Positions 1-10,939 of a stretch of 64,000 bases of DNA are shown here, in pieces (the first letter of the stretch is position 1; each line of letters opens with the position of its first letter). The notes beneath the pieces are model-generated. The model did no database searches and had not been told where the DNA came from. It saw nothing but the letters and a program-made list of their open reading frames with translations. This stretch comes from Rhodamnia argentea (lineage: Eukaryota > Streptophyta > Magnoliopsida > Myrtales > Myrtaceae). A program made the translations under genes and the position numbers. The DNA is taken from the NCBI RefSeq assembly GCF_020921035.1, contig NC_063151.1, positions 21,706,934 to 21,770,933 on the forward strand, given 5' to 3'.

Positions 1-169
1 TATTATCATCGATGTCCATTAATGAACCTTTTTCTAGGATAAAAGTTGAAGGCCAATCACAGCAAAGGATGTTCTTCTCCTTGAGAAGACTCATTGGTGC
101 ACTTCATTATCCTTTTACTGAAATTTGATTTCGGCTCCAAATCTGATGGTATAACCGTTTCAACCTCAA

Positions 170-750
170 GAGCTCGACTGCAATTACTGATCGACCGGCC
201 AAAATAACTACTTGACTGCAAGTCTGCAACCATCAATCAACACCTTTCGTAACTGTTCTTGCCTAGGTTTGACTGCAACAACTTTTCCCACTGTTCTTTA
301 TCCGTGCAATCAATTTGATTTCAGCTAAATTTCGTGAGTCGATGTCAATGCTTCTCGACTCAACCGACATTGACTCAACTATCAGTCAATGAATAAAAAC
401 TGTTCCTTCCCTATTGACTTAATTCTGTTGGCTTCTTACAGTCAATGCTGGTGTTTAACCGTCGACTTTATTCACAGTCAATATCAGATCAAACATATTG
501 TTTCTCCTTCCTTGATGACACCCAGCATGTTCTATTAACCAATCAATACTGATAATCGGCTTTGACTTTTAGTCAATGAATCCGCTTTATCACTATGGCC
601 CAACTTAAGAGATTCTCCTCTGTCTCAATGGTTTTAGCACTTTCTCATCAACATTGACCTAAATTGATCATATTCAAAGCCCTAATCAATGTGCAGTAAA
701 TGACATAACTCTTATTAACTTAAGCTCTTTGACATCAAGTTGACTAATTT
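170..750. promoter_or_regulatory. Dense W-box (TTGACY) cluster
   Basis: By eye I count eleven TTGACY cores on the two strands between about 210 and 745, plus two TTGACA. Several sit in repeated contexts (AGTCAATG four times, TTGACTGCAA twice). Two-strand chance expectation for TTGACY in this length is below one. W-boxes bind WRKY factors. The stretch sits inside or 3' of the aminoacylase gene, so its target, if any, is unknown; decayed short repeats are an alternative explanation. Confidence 0.35.
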
Positions 751-1232
751 AGGATGCCAACAGAAATATTTAAGGATCTAACTTGTCTATTTTTATATAC
801 TTTGGGAATGAAAACATTCGAGTAGAAAACTGAAAAGGAAAGGAAGGAATTCTGAGCAAAATAGGGGCAAAAAAGCTATTTTCACATACAGAGAAATAAC
901 TTTTCAAGCTAAACAACTAAAGAAGCTTGTCAACCTAGCAGACATACCGTGAAAAGCATTGAAGAGTCTACCAGATTCAATTGGAGATTTTGAACAAGCA
1001 CATTAGACTTCACCATGCTGCAGCAGGTAGCTTAGGCATAGTAGCAGGTGTGAAGACTATACCAATAAGCGAGGCCTCCATCAAGCAGAAGCGGGATGAT
1101 TGGCAGATTCAGGGGAAAATAATATGACATCTTGGGCAATTGTTCAAGCACCCAGTTTACTCTCGTCTGCTTCCAGTTCTGACAGTTGGACAAACAATCC
1201 TAGTGCAGGTGAAAATATTCATGAGTGTTTAC

Positions 1233-2337
1233 CTGGTATGTCATATTCCTGATAGCCGGGGCCCACTCTTCAACAATTCTTTTCTTCATAAGATCAGGGT
1301 CTGCAGTCGGAGGCATACGGATGTCAAAGCCTGCCTCGGCTTCCGAAGGCTGCACATTCATGACAAAGTCCTGCACCCACAATCAGCTAGTCCATATCAG
1401 AGCATGTGCATTACAAAATTATGCAATTAATTAAGATGAAGTGTGCCGATATTAACAAAAGAATGCACACGAAGCTCACAGTTGGTGAAGGAATTCCAGC
1501 TTTCATGTAGACTGGATTGACAGAAATGACTTCGGAGTTCGCTGCCATTCCGGCCTTGACCTTATCAAATTGGCTCTCCCTGAACTTGCTTATGGCTTCC
1601 ATGCTCTTCATCAAATTCTCCAAAGCGCCGTTGTCATACATCCTTGATCCATGTCCAGGTGCTCCGTTAGCCTTAATCACCAGCCCCCAAGGTGACCGGT
1701 CAGCGTAGAAAACTCGAAACTCGTCGGTAACAGATGCCTGCCCCTCATCCAAGACGAACCCCACATTCAGTTCCTTGAACTCTTTGGATCCTACAAACTT
1801 AGCCGCCCCATCAAGTCCACCGATCTCCTCATCTGGCACATACGAGACGTGAATTGTGCGAAGTGGTACAAAACTCTTATCCTTAAGGTTCCTAATGGCC
1901 TCGATATACTGAATGGCAATGCACTTGTCATCTTGCGCCCCTCGGCCAAATATCTTTCCATTGGAATCTCTGAAGGCAGAAAAGGGAGGATGAATCCACT
2001 TGGATGGCTCGGCAGGGACAGAGTCCATGTGGGAGTTGAAAAGGACGGAAGGAAGAGAAGGGTCTGAGCCTAACCAAGTCAAAAGCAAAACGGGCTTGTT
2101 TGGGACGAACTCTAGGATACGGGTTTGGAGGGAAATGGCCTGAGCTTGGTCCTTAAGAAAGGAGACAGCTCCAGCATAGTCAGGGTCAGGGTGGGCTGTG
2201 TTGATCTTGAGGTACTGCTGGAAACGCCAAATCGGCGCATCCATTTCTACTTCTTGAGGCTCGGCCGCAGTAGAGAAAAGAAGAGGGGATGCAAAGAGTG
2301 CCAACAAGAAGATTGAGTTCAGATGGTTAACGGCCAT
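1233..2337 (-). CDS. Aminoacylase-1-like M20 peptidase, 5' exons only
   Basis: Zn-dependent hydrolase of N-acyl-amino acids (peptidase M20, aminoacylase-1 type). Two exons are visible on the minus strand: 2337-1480 (286 codons) and 1370-1233 (46 codons), joined in phase 0 with donor gtgagc and acceptor gtgcag. The start is the second in-frame ATG (2337) because it opens directly on a hydrophobic signal-like segment (residues 8-23); an upstream ATG at 2391 would add 18 residues. Metal and catalytic motifs are intact: SHMDSVP (H103, D105), GRGAQDDK (D136), YVPDEEIGG (E170, E171) and VLDEG. Exon 2 carries part of the dimerisation lid (PSEAEAGFDIR). The C-terminal third of the family, including the NPWW-type segment and the final metal-binding HDHNE region, is not found down to base 1. 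It therefore lies beyond the left edge after an intron of at least 1.2 kb, or the gene is truncated. A GA microsatellite (about 2823-2850) lies in the probable 5' leader. Confidence 0.88.
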
Positions 2338-2818
2338 TGGGACCAACGATATGGATCGATTGGAGAATTCAGTCGGAGAAAGAAGTTTCAAATCCTAAAA
2401 AAATTACCGAAGTCTAGGTCCAGAGGGAACTGAAAATTTTTGCACCTAATGGGAACACGGATGTGACCTACTCATGAGCCAGAAACATTGCTTGATTCAG
2501 ACAGCCGAAACCTGCACAAAATTGCAGCTTTTAGCATGTAAGGAGAAAGAAGCTACTGCTGCACTGTTGAGTCATTTAAGCACACTAACACAACAAGCAC
2601 AGACGGTGACGGACTACAACCGTTGACCCTTGTCAGTCACAGCAAGAGAGAAACCGACGAAAAGCCATCAAGCACCATGATCACGAAGTAGCCGGTCGAC
2701 CCGGATGAACAGGCACCGGCACTACTTTTCGTGCGAAGTAGCGATGGGAAGAACCAATCGGATCAAAATCCACTTTTGACGAATCAAAAAGGGGGCAAAT
2801 GAACACCAAGACGCATGC

Positions 2819-2855
<37 letters not shown>

Positions 2856-2879
2856 ACCTGCTGCAGGTGAATACGGCAC

Positions 2880-3267
2880 TGTCGGAGAATCTAGCGACGA
2901 CGTCGAATAGGCCGATTCAGACAGAGGGAAACGTCCGAGTTCGAAGGCGAGTTCCGCGAGCTCAGCTCTCAGCTTCAGCGAGCGGGCGCTTCATCTTCTT
3001 TTAAATGTTCACTGAAGTCGTGCTCCGCACGCGCCAAAGACGCCACTGACCAGTCAAGGAACGACACGTGTGATGTAGAGCGTGAAGTAGGCGCGTGCGG
3101 GCGACGTCCTTTGTCGCTTTAATATTACCAAGGCAACTAAAAACCGAACCTTGACGAAGCAGAAAAAGCAACCGGGAACAGTACAGAGCTCCGTAGATCT
3201 GCTTCATCTGCTCCAGTATCAACCCCGATTCTTCTTCTTCTTCTTCATTGAGTGCGTCTCTCGAGCA
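2880..3267. promoter_or_regulatory. Divergent promoter region between aminoacylase and p24 genes
   Basis: The two genes are transcribed away from each other. Their start codons are 930 bp apart, and much of that distance looks like the aminoacylase 5' leader with a possible leader intron. The interval holds a palindromic G-box (CACGTG, 3065-3070), a W-box core on the minus strand near 3050 and a pyrimidine-rich patch (CTT repeats, about 3230-3247) typical of plant core promoters. No clear TATA box was identified for either side. Confidence 0.4.
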
Positions 3268-6200
3268 ATGGCGGAGAGACGCGCTGAAGCGATCCTTTTA
3301 GTAGCGCTCTTGCTGTTGGGCTGTAGTGGGCATCTCGTGCCAGTCACGGAAGCTGTGTGGTTGACGATCCCGAGCTCGGGGACCAAGTGCGTCTCCGAGG
3401 AAATCCAGAGCAACGTCGTCGTCTTGGCCGATTATTACATCGTCGACGAGGAACACGCTCACCTCCACACCGCCACTATTTCCTCTCGGGTTTCTCTCTC
3501 TCTCTCTCTCAGACACACACACAACCACATTGCATTCAGATAGAAAGAGAAGGTTTTGAGTGACCTGGAACTCAAATTATGCAAGTGACTGTTTGGTTTG
3601 CGTAATCCTACATTATAATTTGGTACATGGATGGATAACATATTCGTTGAGCTTGATTTATGATAGAGGACGCATCTGGCTTCTGAGTTCTGAGTGTTCT
3701 TTTAATTTGTCTCTAACTCAACATTTGAGGGTTCTTGCCATTCTATCTGGTTTTGTGATTGCCGCTTCTGTGAAAACTATGATTCTCAGCTAGCTTCGAA
3801 TTGAGCTATGCTTGCTGTCTTGTTTATTTACACTGAATCTTGATGTGATTCTATTCCTATGCGTGAGCCAATGCAATATTATGTTGGACGCACTAAATGG
3901 AAATGGATCTTAATATATAATTAGACAAATCTATTCTTCTCTGAAGTTCGCTGAATAGATAGTGTTCGACATTTTCTGTTTTGTCTACTTTGATTGTCTC
4001 ACTCTGATGCTTACTTCACTGTATTGTTTGATAGCAGATAAAACATGTAATTTGTTTTTCTACCCGCATTTCATGAGATGAGTCTTTCTCATTGAGTAGG
4101 TCTAGGAAGGATCACTTATGTTCTGTTGTACTTGGGCATTTGACTTGAACACCTCAGTTCTTGTTGTTGGTGCTCCCAACTTTTCCTCAGTGACCGCTTA
4201 CCTGAATCAATACTTTCAGGATTTAACTTTGCCTTCTTTTAATTTCAAAAGTAAGTCCCCCACCGTTTAATTGGGAAAATTCCTGTAAATAAGGGGGGTT
4301 TGGTAGTCAGACCTTGTTTCCATTTTAACAAGGCTTTCATGGGATATTTTGTAATGACTATTAGAGAAAACCAAAAAATATGGGGCATGTCATAGCTTCA
4401 AGGTATGGTACAAGGGACGGAATTCGATCTGGGAGGGGTCCTCATAGAGTAGAAGTTCAGAGATGGATCTACTAGGCTTGGGTTCCTTTCACGAGAGATA
4501 TTCTTTTGATTCATGATTGGGGGCATTTCATTCTTAGGCATGACAGATAGTGCTCAGCAGTCGAACTCTAAAAGTTCAGTTTCGGAGCTAGCTATACGTT
4601 GCTACTGATAAGTAGGCAACAGACACGTATTGTTCCTCCGTGGCTGAGTCTGAGGGGTAGATAATTTGGGTCGTCGAGTTCGTTTTAATCTTTAATGATT
4701 GGGAATTGCAGTTGGCAGCAGACTTGAACACATCAAACAACAGAAAACTAGTTGTGCTTGTGCATATCTGACTACAGATTTCCCGTGAGAAAATCAATGT
4801 AGTGCTTCCTTTTGGGCTAAATAAATTACTCAAAGTAGCATTTTTCGAGTAAGATTTTTTTATTTTTGGCCAAAAAGCAAAGTAAGATTTGTAAGGACTC
4901 AGGGTGTGCTGCTGACCAAAATGATTTTTTTTTTTTTTTTACCAAAATGATTTGCCACAGATGTAACTTGCTTGTTTAAGTTTATACTAGAGAATTACTC
5001 TCACGTTTCCTGTATGTACAGGATACAACTGTGATTTGAGGTGTTCGAGGATTCATTTGAGTTTCAATGAGGCATTGTTTCTGTAGCATTAGAATATTAC
5101 ACATACACTGCTAAAATTGTCGCAGAAGTATACTGCAGAATCAGAAATACTTGATCCAGAAAACCATGATAAATTGGGCGACAGTTTGTCCTCTCCCTCA
5201 TTATATATAGTCGGGCAAGCAAGCCCAGCTACGCTGCTTTATAAACTCGTCATATCCTTTTCAGTGCCACTAACGGTCACATTCTGCCTCAAGGCCAAGC
5301 TTATTCAAGCTTCACAACAACTTTTTGGTTCCTATAGCGCTTGATAAATATGATAACATAATTTGTTGTTTGGAAAACTATTTTGTGGCTTGATATAAGC
5401 TCGTTGACGTAATTTACATGCTAGAAACGGTAAAGAACATTTGTTTCTTCAAGAGTTCCGTGTGAACATCACTAAAATAAACCTTCTCAATATGGTGTTT
5501 TGAATAGCTAACCAAGCCTGCTGATTTCCAGTTCTCGAATAAGCGAAGCTACTGCAAAAGCCCCTATTTAAGTCTGTTAGGAATAGGAAACATTGTCAGA
5601 GTAGATTTGTATACTAAACTATAATATGTTGTAATCTTGGGTTTCCTATTCTGTAACATGTGAATATAGTATAAATACATGTGTGGCCTACTGATACACA
5701 CGTTTTTTTTATCTCCAATCTGTTCTGTAGTTCTCACAAGGTCCATATATTTGCATTTTCTCTAGTAGACACGGTTTTCTGGAGCTAATGTGAGCCAATT
5801 CCTCTCTTTCCCCTTCTTCCAGGTGACATCTCCTTATGGAAACAATCTTCACCACAATGAAAATGTGACCCATGGTCAGTTTGCATTTACAACCTCTGAG
5901 GCCGGGAACTACTTGGCATGTTTCTGGATTGGTGGAAAACATCAAGAAGCTGCTGGATTGACAATTGGCCTTGACTGGAAAATCGGAATCGCAGCTAAGG
6001 ATTGGGAATCAGTTGCAAAAAGGGAAAAGATTCAGGTCAAATATGTGAATACAATACTTATCTCTGTTTTTCGGAGATTAGTTTAATCCTCTATTTTCTT
6101 TCATAACATGTTCACCCTATACCTTGTAGGGCATGGAGCTGGAGTTGCTGAAACTTGAAGGGGCTGTGCAAGCCATACATGACAATCTGATTTATTTGAA

Positions 6201-6607
6201 AAACAGGTAATTTGCTTTCTCTACAGGACACTAACGAGATAAATGAGTGATTTCTCTCTTGCTTGGTGGCATTTTTCTTGAACTAACCTCGAGTCCTTAA
6301 AGCTCAACAATATGAAGAACATGGTTATAGGATCAGAAGAGCGTAGAGCATCTATAACGAGAATATGATCATACCATTTAATATTGAGTTTGTCCTTTGT
6401 TGGGCGAGAACAATCGAGTTTTGACTTATTTTAATATTTTTTCATATTGGATACATGTCTAGGGAAGCAGAAATGAGGGAAGTGAGTGAGAAAACAAACG
6501 CCAGAGTCGCACGGTTCAGTTTAATGTCCCTTGGCGCCTGTATTGTGGTTTCAGTTTTGCAGTTGTGGCATTTGAGGCGTTTTTTCGAGAGGAAGAAGCT
6601 TATCTAG
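3268..6607 (+). CDS. p24-delta (emp24/GOLD) cargo receptor of the early secretory pathway
   Basis: Type I membrane protein of COPI/COPII vesicles cycling between ER and Golgi. Four exons: 3268-3489, 5823-6035, 6130-6206, 6463-6607, giving 218 residues, the usual family length. Visible parts: signal peptide about residues 1-29 ending near PVTEA, GOLD domain with paired cysteines (C41 in SGTKC and the Cys of YLACF), the conserved SPYGNNLHH and [11 protein letters not shown] stretches, a coiled-coil segment ([19 protein letters not shown]), one transmembrane helix (about 183-203) and the cytosolic tail [10 protein letters not shown] with FF and dilysine sorting signals. The [15 protein letters not shown] and AAKDW motifs place it with Arabidopsis p24delta3-6 (delta-1 subclass). 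All introns are GT-AG. Intron 1 is long (2.3 kb) and contains a solo LTR; its donor is followed at once by a CT tract ending in cag. Confidence 0.95.
5575..5738 (+). mobile_element. Probable solo LTR (164 bp) in p24 intron 1
   Basis: Begins TGTTAGGAATAGG and ends TTCTCACA, with TATAAATA at 5670-5677. It is flanked by AAGTC on the left and AGGTC on the right, an imperfect 5-bp target duplication. A short inverted repeat inside (AGGAATAGGAAAC against GTTTCCTATTC) is also present. The small size fits Copia/TRIM-type LTRs. No internal domain or second LTR is adjacent. Confidence 0.5.
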
Positions 6608-8150
6608 ATCCTGCACTTCGTCTTCTATGCCTCACAAATATTCTACAGTGAACACGAACTGAACGGTTCCTCTGCCTTTTGCATAGATTTTTACATTGAA
6701 TATTAGGATTTTTCTTCCAACAAATCTGGTTTTGTTTGTAGGATGGGCTATGGCAGATATCATATTTCATAGTTTTAGAATGCACAGCAAATTACGTGGA
6801 TAGGATGATAAAATTATCAACACTCACTGCAGAAAGCATCAGTGCATCAGAATCTGTAAAATTATTTATCAAACATGACAAAGTTGGTATTTTCTTCCTG
6901 ACTTTGCCATCGTAAGCTCAACATATCCCCAAGCAGCTGACTCATCCCCAGATAGGAATTGTTGGTTGTGGAACATGAATGTTCTACTTTCTTTCTTTCA
7001 AATGCTTTGTTAAATGAGTTCTTCTACAGACTCTCACTTAGCAATATGTTGAACGAACATTTTCACTAAGAACAGTGCCCAACTGCATAATAAGTGCGAA
7101 GTGTCATTAGCTGCAACAATTCGCTTCAGGGTTGTCCTTTTCTTCTGGGTTTTCTCTGTCTTGCAGAAGTTGTTTCTGGTCGAAAACATTGTTATGTTCT
7201 AATCCTGTGGGTAACGTCACATTTACGGAACCTATCGAGATTGTTCGTATGCTGTATGGTTCCTGATTGCTTTTCAGTAAAAGGTCCGCATCTTGTAACT
7301 ATGTCAAGTTATAGAGAGCTAGATAGACACAAACGAAATATTACTGAATATAACTAGCTTTGCCTGTCAAGTTTTTCAAATGATGAGGAGGGGTATACAT
7401 GCCTGACAGGAAAATAATAATTTATTGGTAAGTTGGGCTTGAGCCCATGAATAGCTACTGAGTTTATATATAATCTCATTCTCTTGTAATTGAAAGTTAT
7501 AATAGAGAGTTGAGAGGCATTAATTATAATGGAATCCTCTGCTAGATATAGCTCTAATTTAATAGTGAATCGGGATAAAGCGTGTCTCGATTACTCTTTC
7601 TTGCCTTTACTCTCTATTTCGTTGGGGATGTGCGCCTAACCCTAACATTAGTTTCTTGGACAAGAGTATTAATGTCTTTCCATGTTAACATCAGTCATTC
7701 GGAATCACAGACAATATATTGACTTGGAGAAACACGTGAAATTGTCATCGTGCTTGGTCCCTTGAGTTCCCTAGATCACCCAAGGCAGATCAACAAGGCC
7801 TATTGACATTTTATCTAGTGCACCAAACATGAACATCCAAAGGATGTGTTCCCCTTTGAGGAGGAGAGGAAGGACTAGGCGAGTCAATCCTTTCACTCAG
7901 AACCATGAATTGATAAGTGCCTTAAGACTGGCTCTTGATGCCACGTCCATAACGTCCAAACGCTATGGTCAGTCCTCTACATTTAGAGTAAATTGACATG
8001 TTGTAAACCCTAAGGCAGCGAGACTAGTTTGAGAGGAGCTGTCGTACCGCACCCCCAGCCCTGCTATACTAACTCAGCGACGTTGGGCATCGAAAATGCG
8101 GTTGGTTTATGAGATCTGGCTCATTGACCTCCAGGATCTAATTCTCGTGA
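6608..8150. other. Intergenic, no gene seen; possible decayed LTR
   Basis: Contains the p24 3' untranslated region followed by AT-rich sequence. The part around 7430-7655 (TATATATAA near 7470 and an end reading CCTAACCCTAACA) resembles a Copia LTR, but no start or target duplication could be fixed. Confidence 0.3.
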
Positions 8151-8346
8151 GATATATATTTCCGGAACTAATGAAATTATGATGGCTATGCGCATCACCG
8201 GAGCTCGACAACTTTAATGGATCGGGATATATATATTTCCAGAGAGCTCGACAACTCTAATGGATTGCGATGTATATATTTTTCGGGAACTAATGAAATT
8301 ATGATGGCTATGAACATCGCCAGAACTCGACAACTTTAATGGATCG
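8151..8346. repeat. Three-unit tandem repeat, 75-bp unit with shortened middle copy
   Basis: Units at 8151-8225 and 8272-8346 share the run from ATATATTTCCGG/TTTCGG through AACTAATGAAATTATGATGG to CTCGACAACTTTAATGGATCG. The middle unit (8226-8271) lacks the AACTAATGAAATTATG part but keeps the ends. Confidence 0.7.
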
Positions 8347-8719
8347 CACACCATCAACTGAATCGAGCGGCAATAGAGGATTGGAGGAGGAGCGGTGGTG
8401 ACTTGGTGGTTGAAACTTGAAAGTGGGAGAGCTATATTACCAACCAGAAATAGAGGCATGGAGAGAGGCTTAGGTGATTTTTAGGTTTGTCTAATAACTT
8501 GGTTTAAGCACTTCTCCATGATACTACTCCATAAAACTTTTAGGGTCTTGACATTTTTTATCCACAGGACCCACATTTTGGCAAGTGGAGAGCATGTGAC
8601 AACCAGAGTATCATATCAAGCTGACAATACCATTCTAATTCTATCATAGTACCATTCCAGGAGGAAGAAGAAGAAGAAGAAGGGGATTAGAAAGACATGG
8701 TAATAGAAATACACATGAT

Positions 8720-8774
8720 TTTATTGCGGGAGGCTAGTCTACCTTTAAGGAGGTACATTAGACGCCTTATATAG
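8720..8774 (-). promoter_or_regulatory. Pararetroviral promoter/polyA unit, outer copy
   Basis: On the minus strand CTATATAAGG (8765-8774) is followed about 40 bases later by AATAAA (8720-8725). A TATA box shortly upstream of the polyadenylation signal is the layout of caulimovirid intergenic regions and of LTR U3-R regions. Confidence 0.55.
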
Positions 8775-8937
8775 GCATATGGAAAGGAAAAGACAACACT
8801 TGGGGCCGAAATTATATGTGGCTGCTTCAGTGCTGCTTTAGTTAATAGCGAACAGCGAACAGTTCATCATTCACGGTAGTCTCGACTATATGAATAGTTT
8901 TAAAACAATATTCTTAGCTTGACTTAGATGAACACTA

Positions 8938-8949
8938 GCTTTGATACAA
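8938..8949 (-). other. Possible initiator-tRNA primer binding site
   Basis: The minus strand reads TTGTATCAAAGC, 10 of 12 matches to TGGTATCAGAGC, the complement of the initiator Met-tRNA 3' end used by caulimovirids and many retroelements. It lies downstream of the inner promoter/polyA unit (9257-9311), the expected order. Confidence 0.4.
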
Positions 8950-9256
8950 TGAAGGGGCTATGGAGCACACCATGAAGGATTGAAGCTGGTATTAATCCCA
9001 CATGACACCTCCCCTTGGCCTTATACTTTGGACTACCTTTTAGCTTCCAAGCTTTATACTACCCCATAAAACTTTCAGGTTTCAGACATTTTTTTATCCA
9101 CATTATGTCAAGTGGAGAGCATACTCACAAGCAGAGCATACTCACAAGCAAAGCATCATATCAAAGCTAACAATACTTTTCTAATTCTATCATAGCAACA
9201 TTCTAGGGAGAAAAATAAGTTGATTTAGAAAGACATGGTATAGAGATATACATGAT

Positions 9257-9311
9257 TTTATTGCAAGTGACCAGTCTTCCTTCAATGAGGTATGGCGGAT
9301 GCCTTATATAG
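9257..9311 (-). promoter_or_regulatory. Pararetroviral promoter/polyA unit, inner left copy
   Basis: Minus-strand CTATATAAGG (9302-9311) with AATAAA at 9257-9262, the same spacing as in the other two copies. It matches the plus-strand unit at 15671-15724. Confidence 0.55.
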
Positions 9312-9739
9312 GCATATGAAACGGAAAAGACAACACAAATAAGACAACACTTGTGGCTGATAATTTTGTGTGGCTCCTAAAGTGCTACTTTAGTGAATAT
9401 TGAACAATTCAGCGCACAAATAGTGAACAATGAACAGTTGCTAAACAATAAGTTGTTTGCCATTATTTTTTACAGTAGAATCACTATTTGCTAAGAGTTG
9501 CTTCAATAGCTTGCACACGTTACTTCAGTCCTACGGGTGTGCAAGATCACTTTTTGATAAGTCACTCTTTAACGAGGTGATATCTTCAGCATTGTGTTCC
9601 TGAAAGAACATTGCACGCCTTGCCCCTTTGATATCTATAGCAAGTTGTATCTTTTCAAAGTTTTATGAGATCACTTCTATTATTTTCTTGTGTCTTCCGG
9701 AAGTGTTGGGACCGGGCATATCGGATTCTCCTTATGGCA

Positions 9740-10100
9740 TCATTGGTTGGGCCACCTGAAAGTGTCTAACATTCCACATAGAGGTGCATCAATTATCATG
9801 TCAATTGGTGGCACTCCAAAGTCCCATGAGTCTTGAGAAAGTGGTCCACTCGAGGGTTCCGAGAGATTGATTAGAGTAGATGTGGGGGTTGGCTTGCATT
9901 GGAATTCGTGAGAGCTGGTTTGATAACATCTCTGGTAGGTTCGTATGCTTGAGATTAATCTCATGGTTTTTCTTCATGAAAAGCATTGGGCCAAATCTCC
10001 TTGGGAATAACTTGATTCTTTTCTTGGATGATAAAAAACAAAAAAAAAAATTGATTCTATTAGTTGGAGAAATATATCTCCAAGATATGTGAATAATCAT
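9740..10100 (-). pseudogene. Decayed viral reading frame downstream of RNase H, left copy
   Basis: Frames on the minus strand here correspond to plus-strand 14990-15260 in the right copy: shared words include KHTNLPEML/KHTNLPKML and SNQSLGT/SNQSLRT. Both are fragments with stops and frameshifts. Function unknown; no integrase, zinc finger or protease motif was recognised. Confidence 0.45.
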
Positions 10101-10939
10101 AGTGGTCTATATCACGTTTTCTCGAAAGTTGTATTTCCTCGTCGGGAACTTGAGGTACATATCAAATTGGACTCCCCAATAACACATAGGCCGTAACCAT
10201 TGAAGCATTTTTGCTAAATTTTTAAAGTAATAATCTTAATGGCCTTCTTCATACATTTCCGCGGATCTGTAAATCCTTCTAATGGGAAACTCAATGGCTA
10301 AAGAAAGGTTATGAAATGCATACAAACAAAAAAACCATTTGAGTTCTTCAAGAAAAGTGACTAGGTCAAGAGTGAATACATGAATGAATGGATATTCATG
10401 GTATATGTACAACGGTATGAGGTTAAGTCCACCATACTTCTTGAAAATCTTAAGCCGGTATTCTCATATCATATCTTTGCATCCAGAATAGAATCTTCAT
10501 TGCTGGTGGAAATCTGGAATTTCGGGAGGAATGTTTAGGTGAAATTTTGAGGAGGTTGAAGAGGAAGATTCTAAAAATATAAAAATAGAACATGCGGTTT
10601 CACTGGGCCTAGAGAGGAAATCAGCAAGAATATTTTTCTCGCATTTAATATACTTAATACCAAAGGAATACTTTGAAAATCATTCTATCCATGTAAAAGA
10701 TGCAGATGTTGCATTGTCTTCCGCTTGAACTTCAGCATTTGGGGAAAGGATGACTAGTCATTTCTACTAGAAAATGATGACCTATAAGATGGAATTCAAA
10801 GTTTTTTTTCCCGTACTTTAACAACCAAAATTTTTTTGAATGTCAAATGGTAATGCATCTCAACCTAGGAGGATCTCCCACTTTTATGCCTACGGATTCT
10901 TCTCCCAATTTTGTGCCCACGGATTCTTCTCTTTCCATC

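Noticed and set aside
1..60. A minus-strand open stretch reading EKGSLMDIDD as a possible third aminoacylase exon
   Set aside because: The only nearby acceptor (TATCCTAG) leads into a stop in the phase left by the previous exon, and the resemblance to the family is weak.
7430..7655. Copia-type solo LTR
   Set aside because: TATA-like and 3'-end wording fit, but neither a TG start nor a target duplication could be located.
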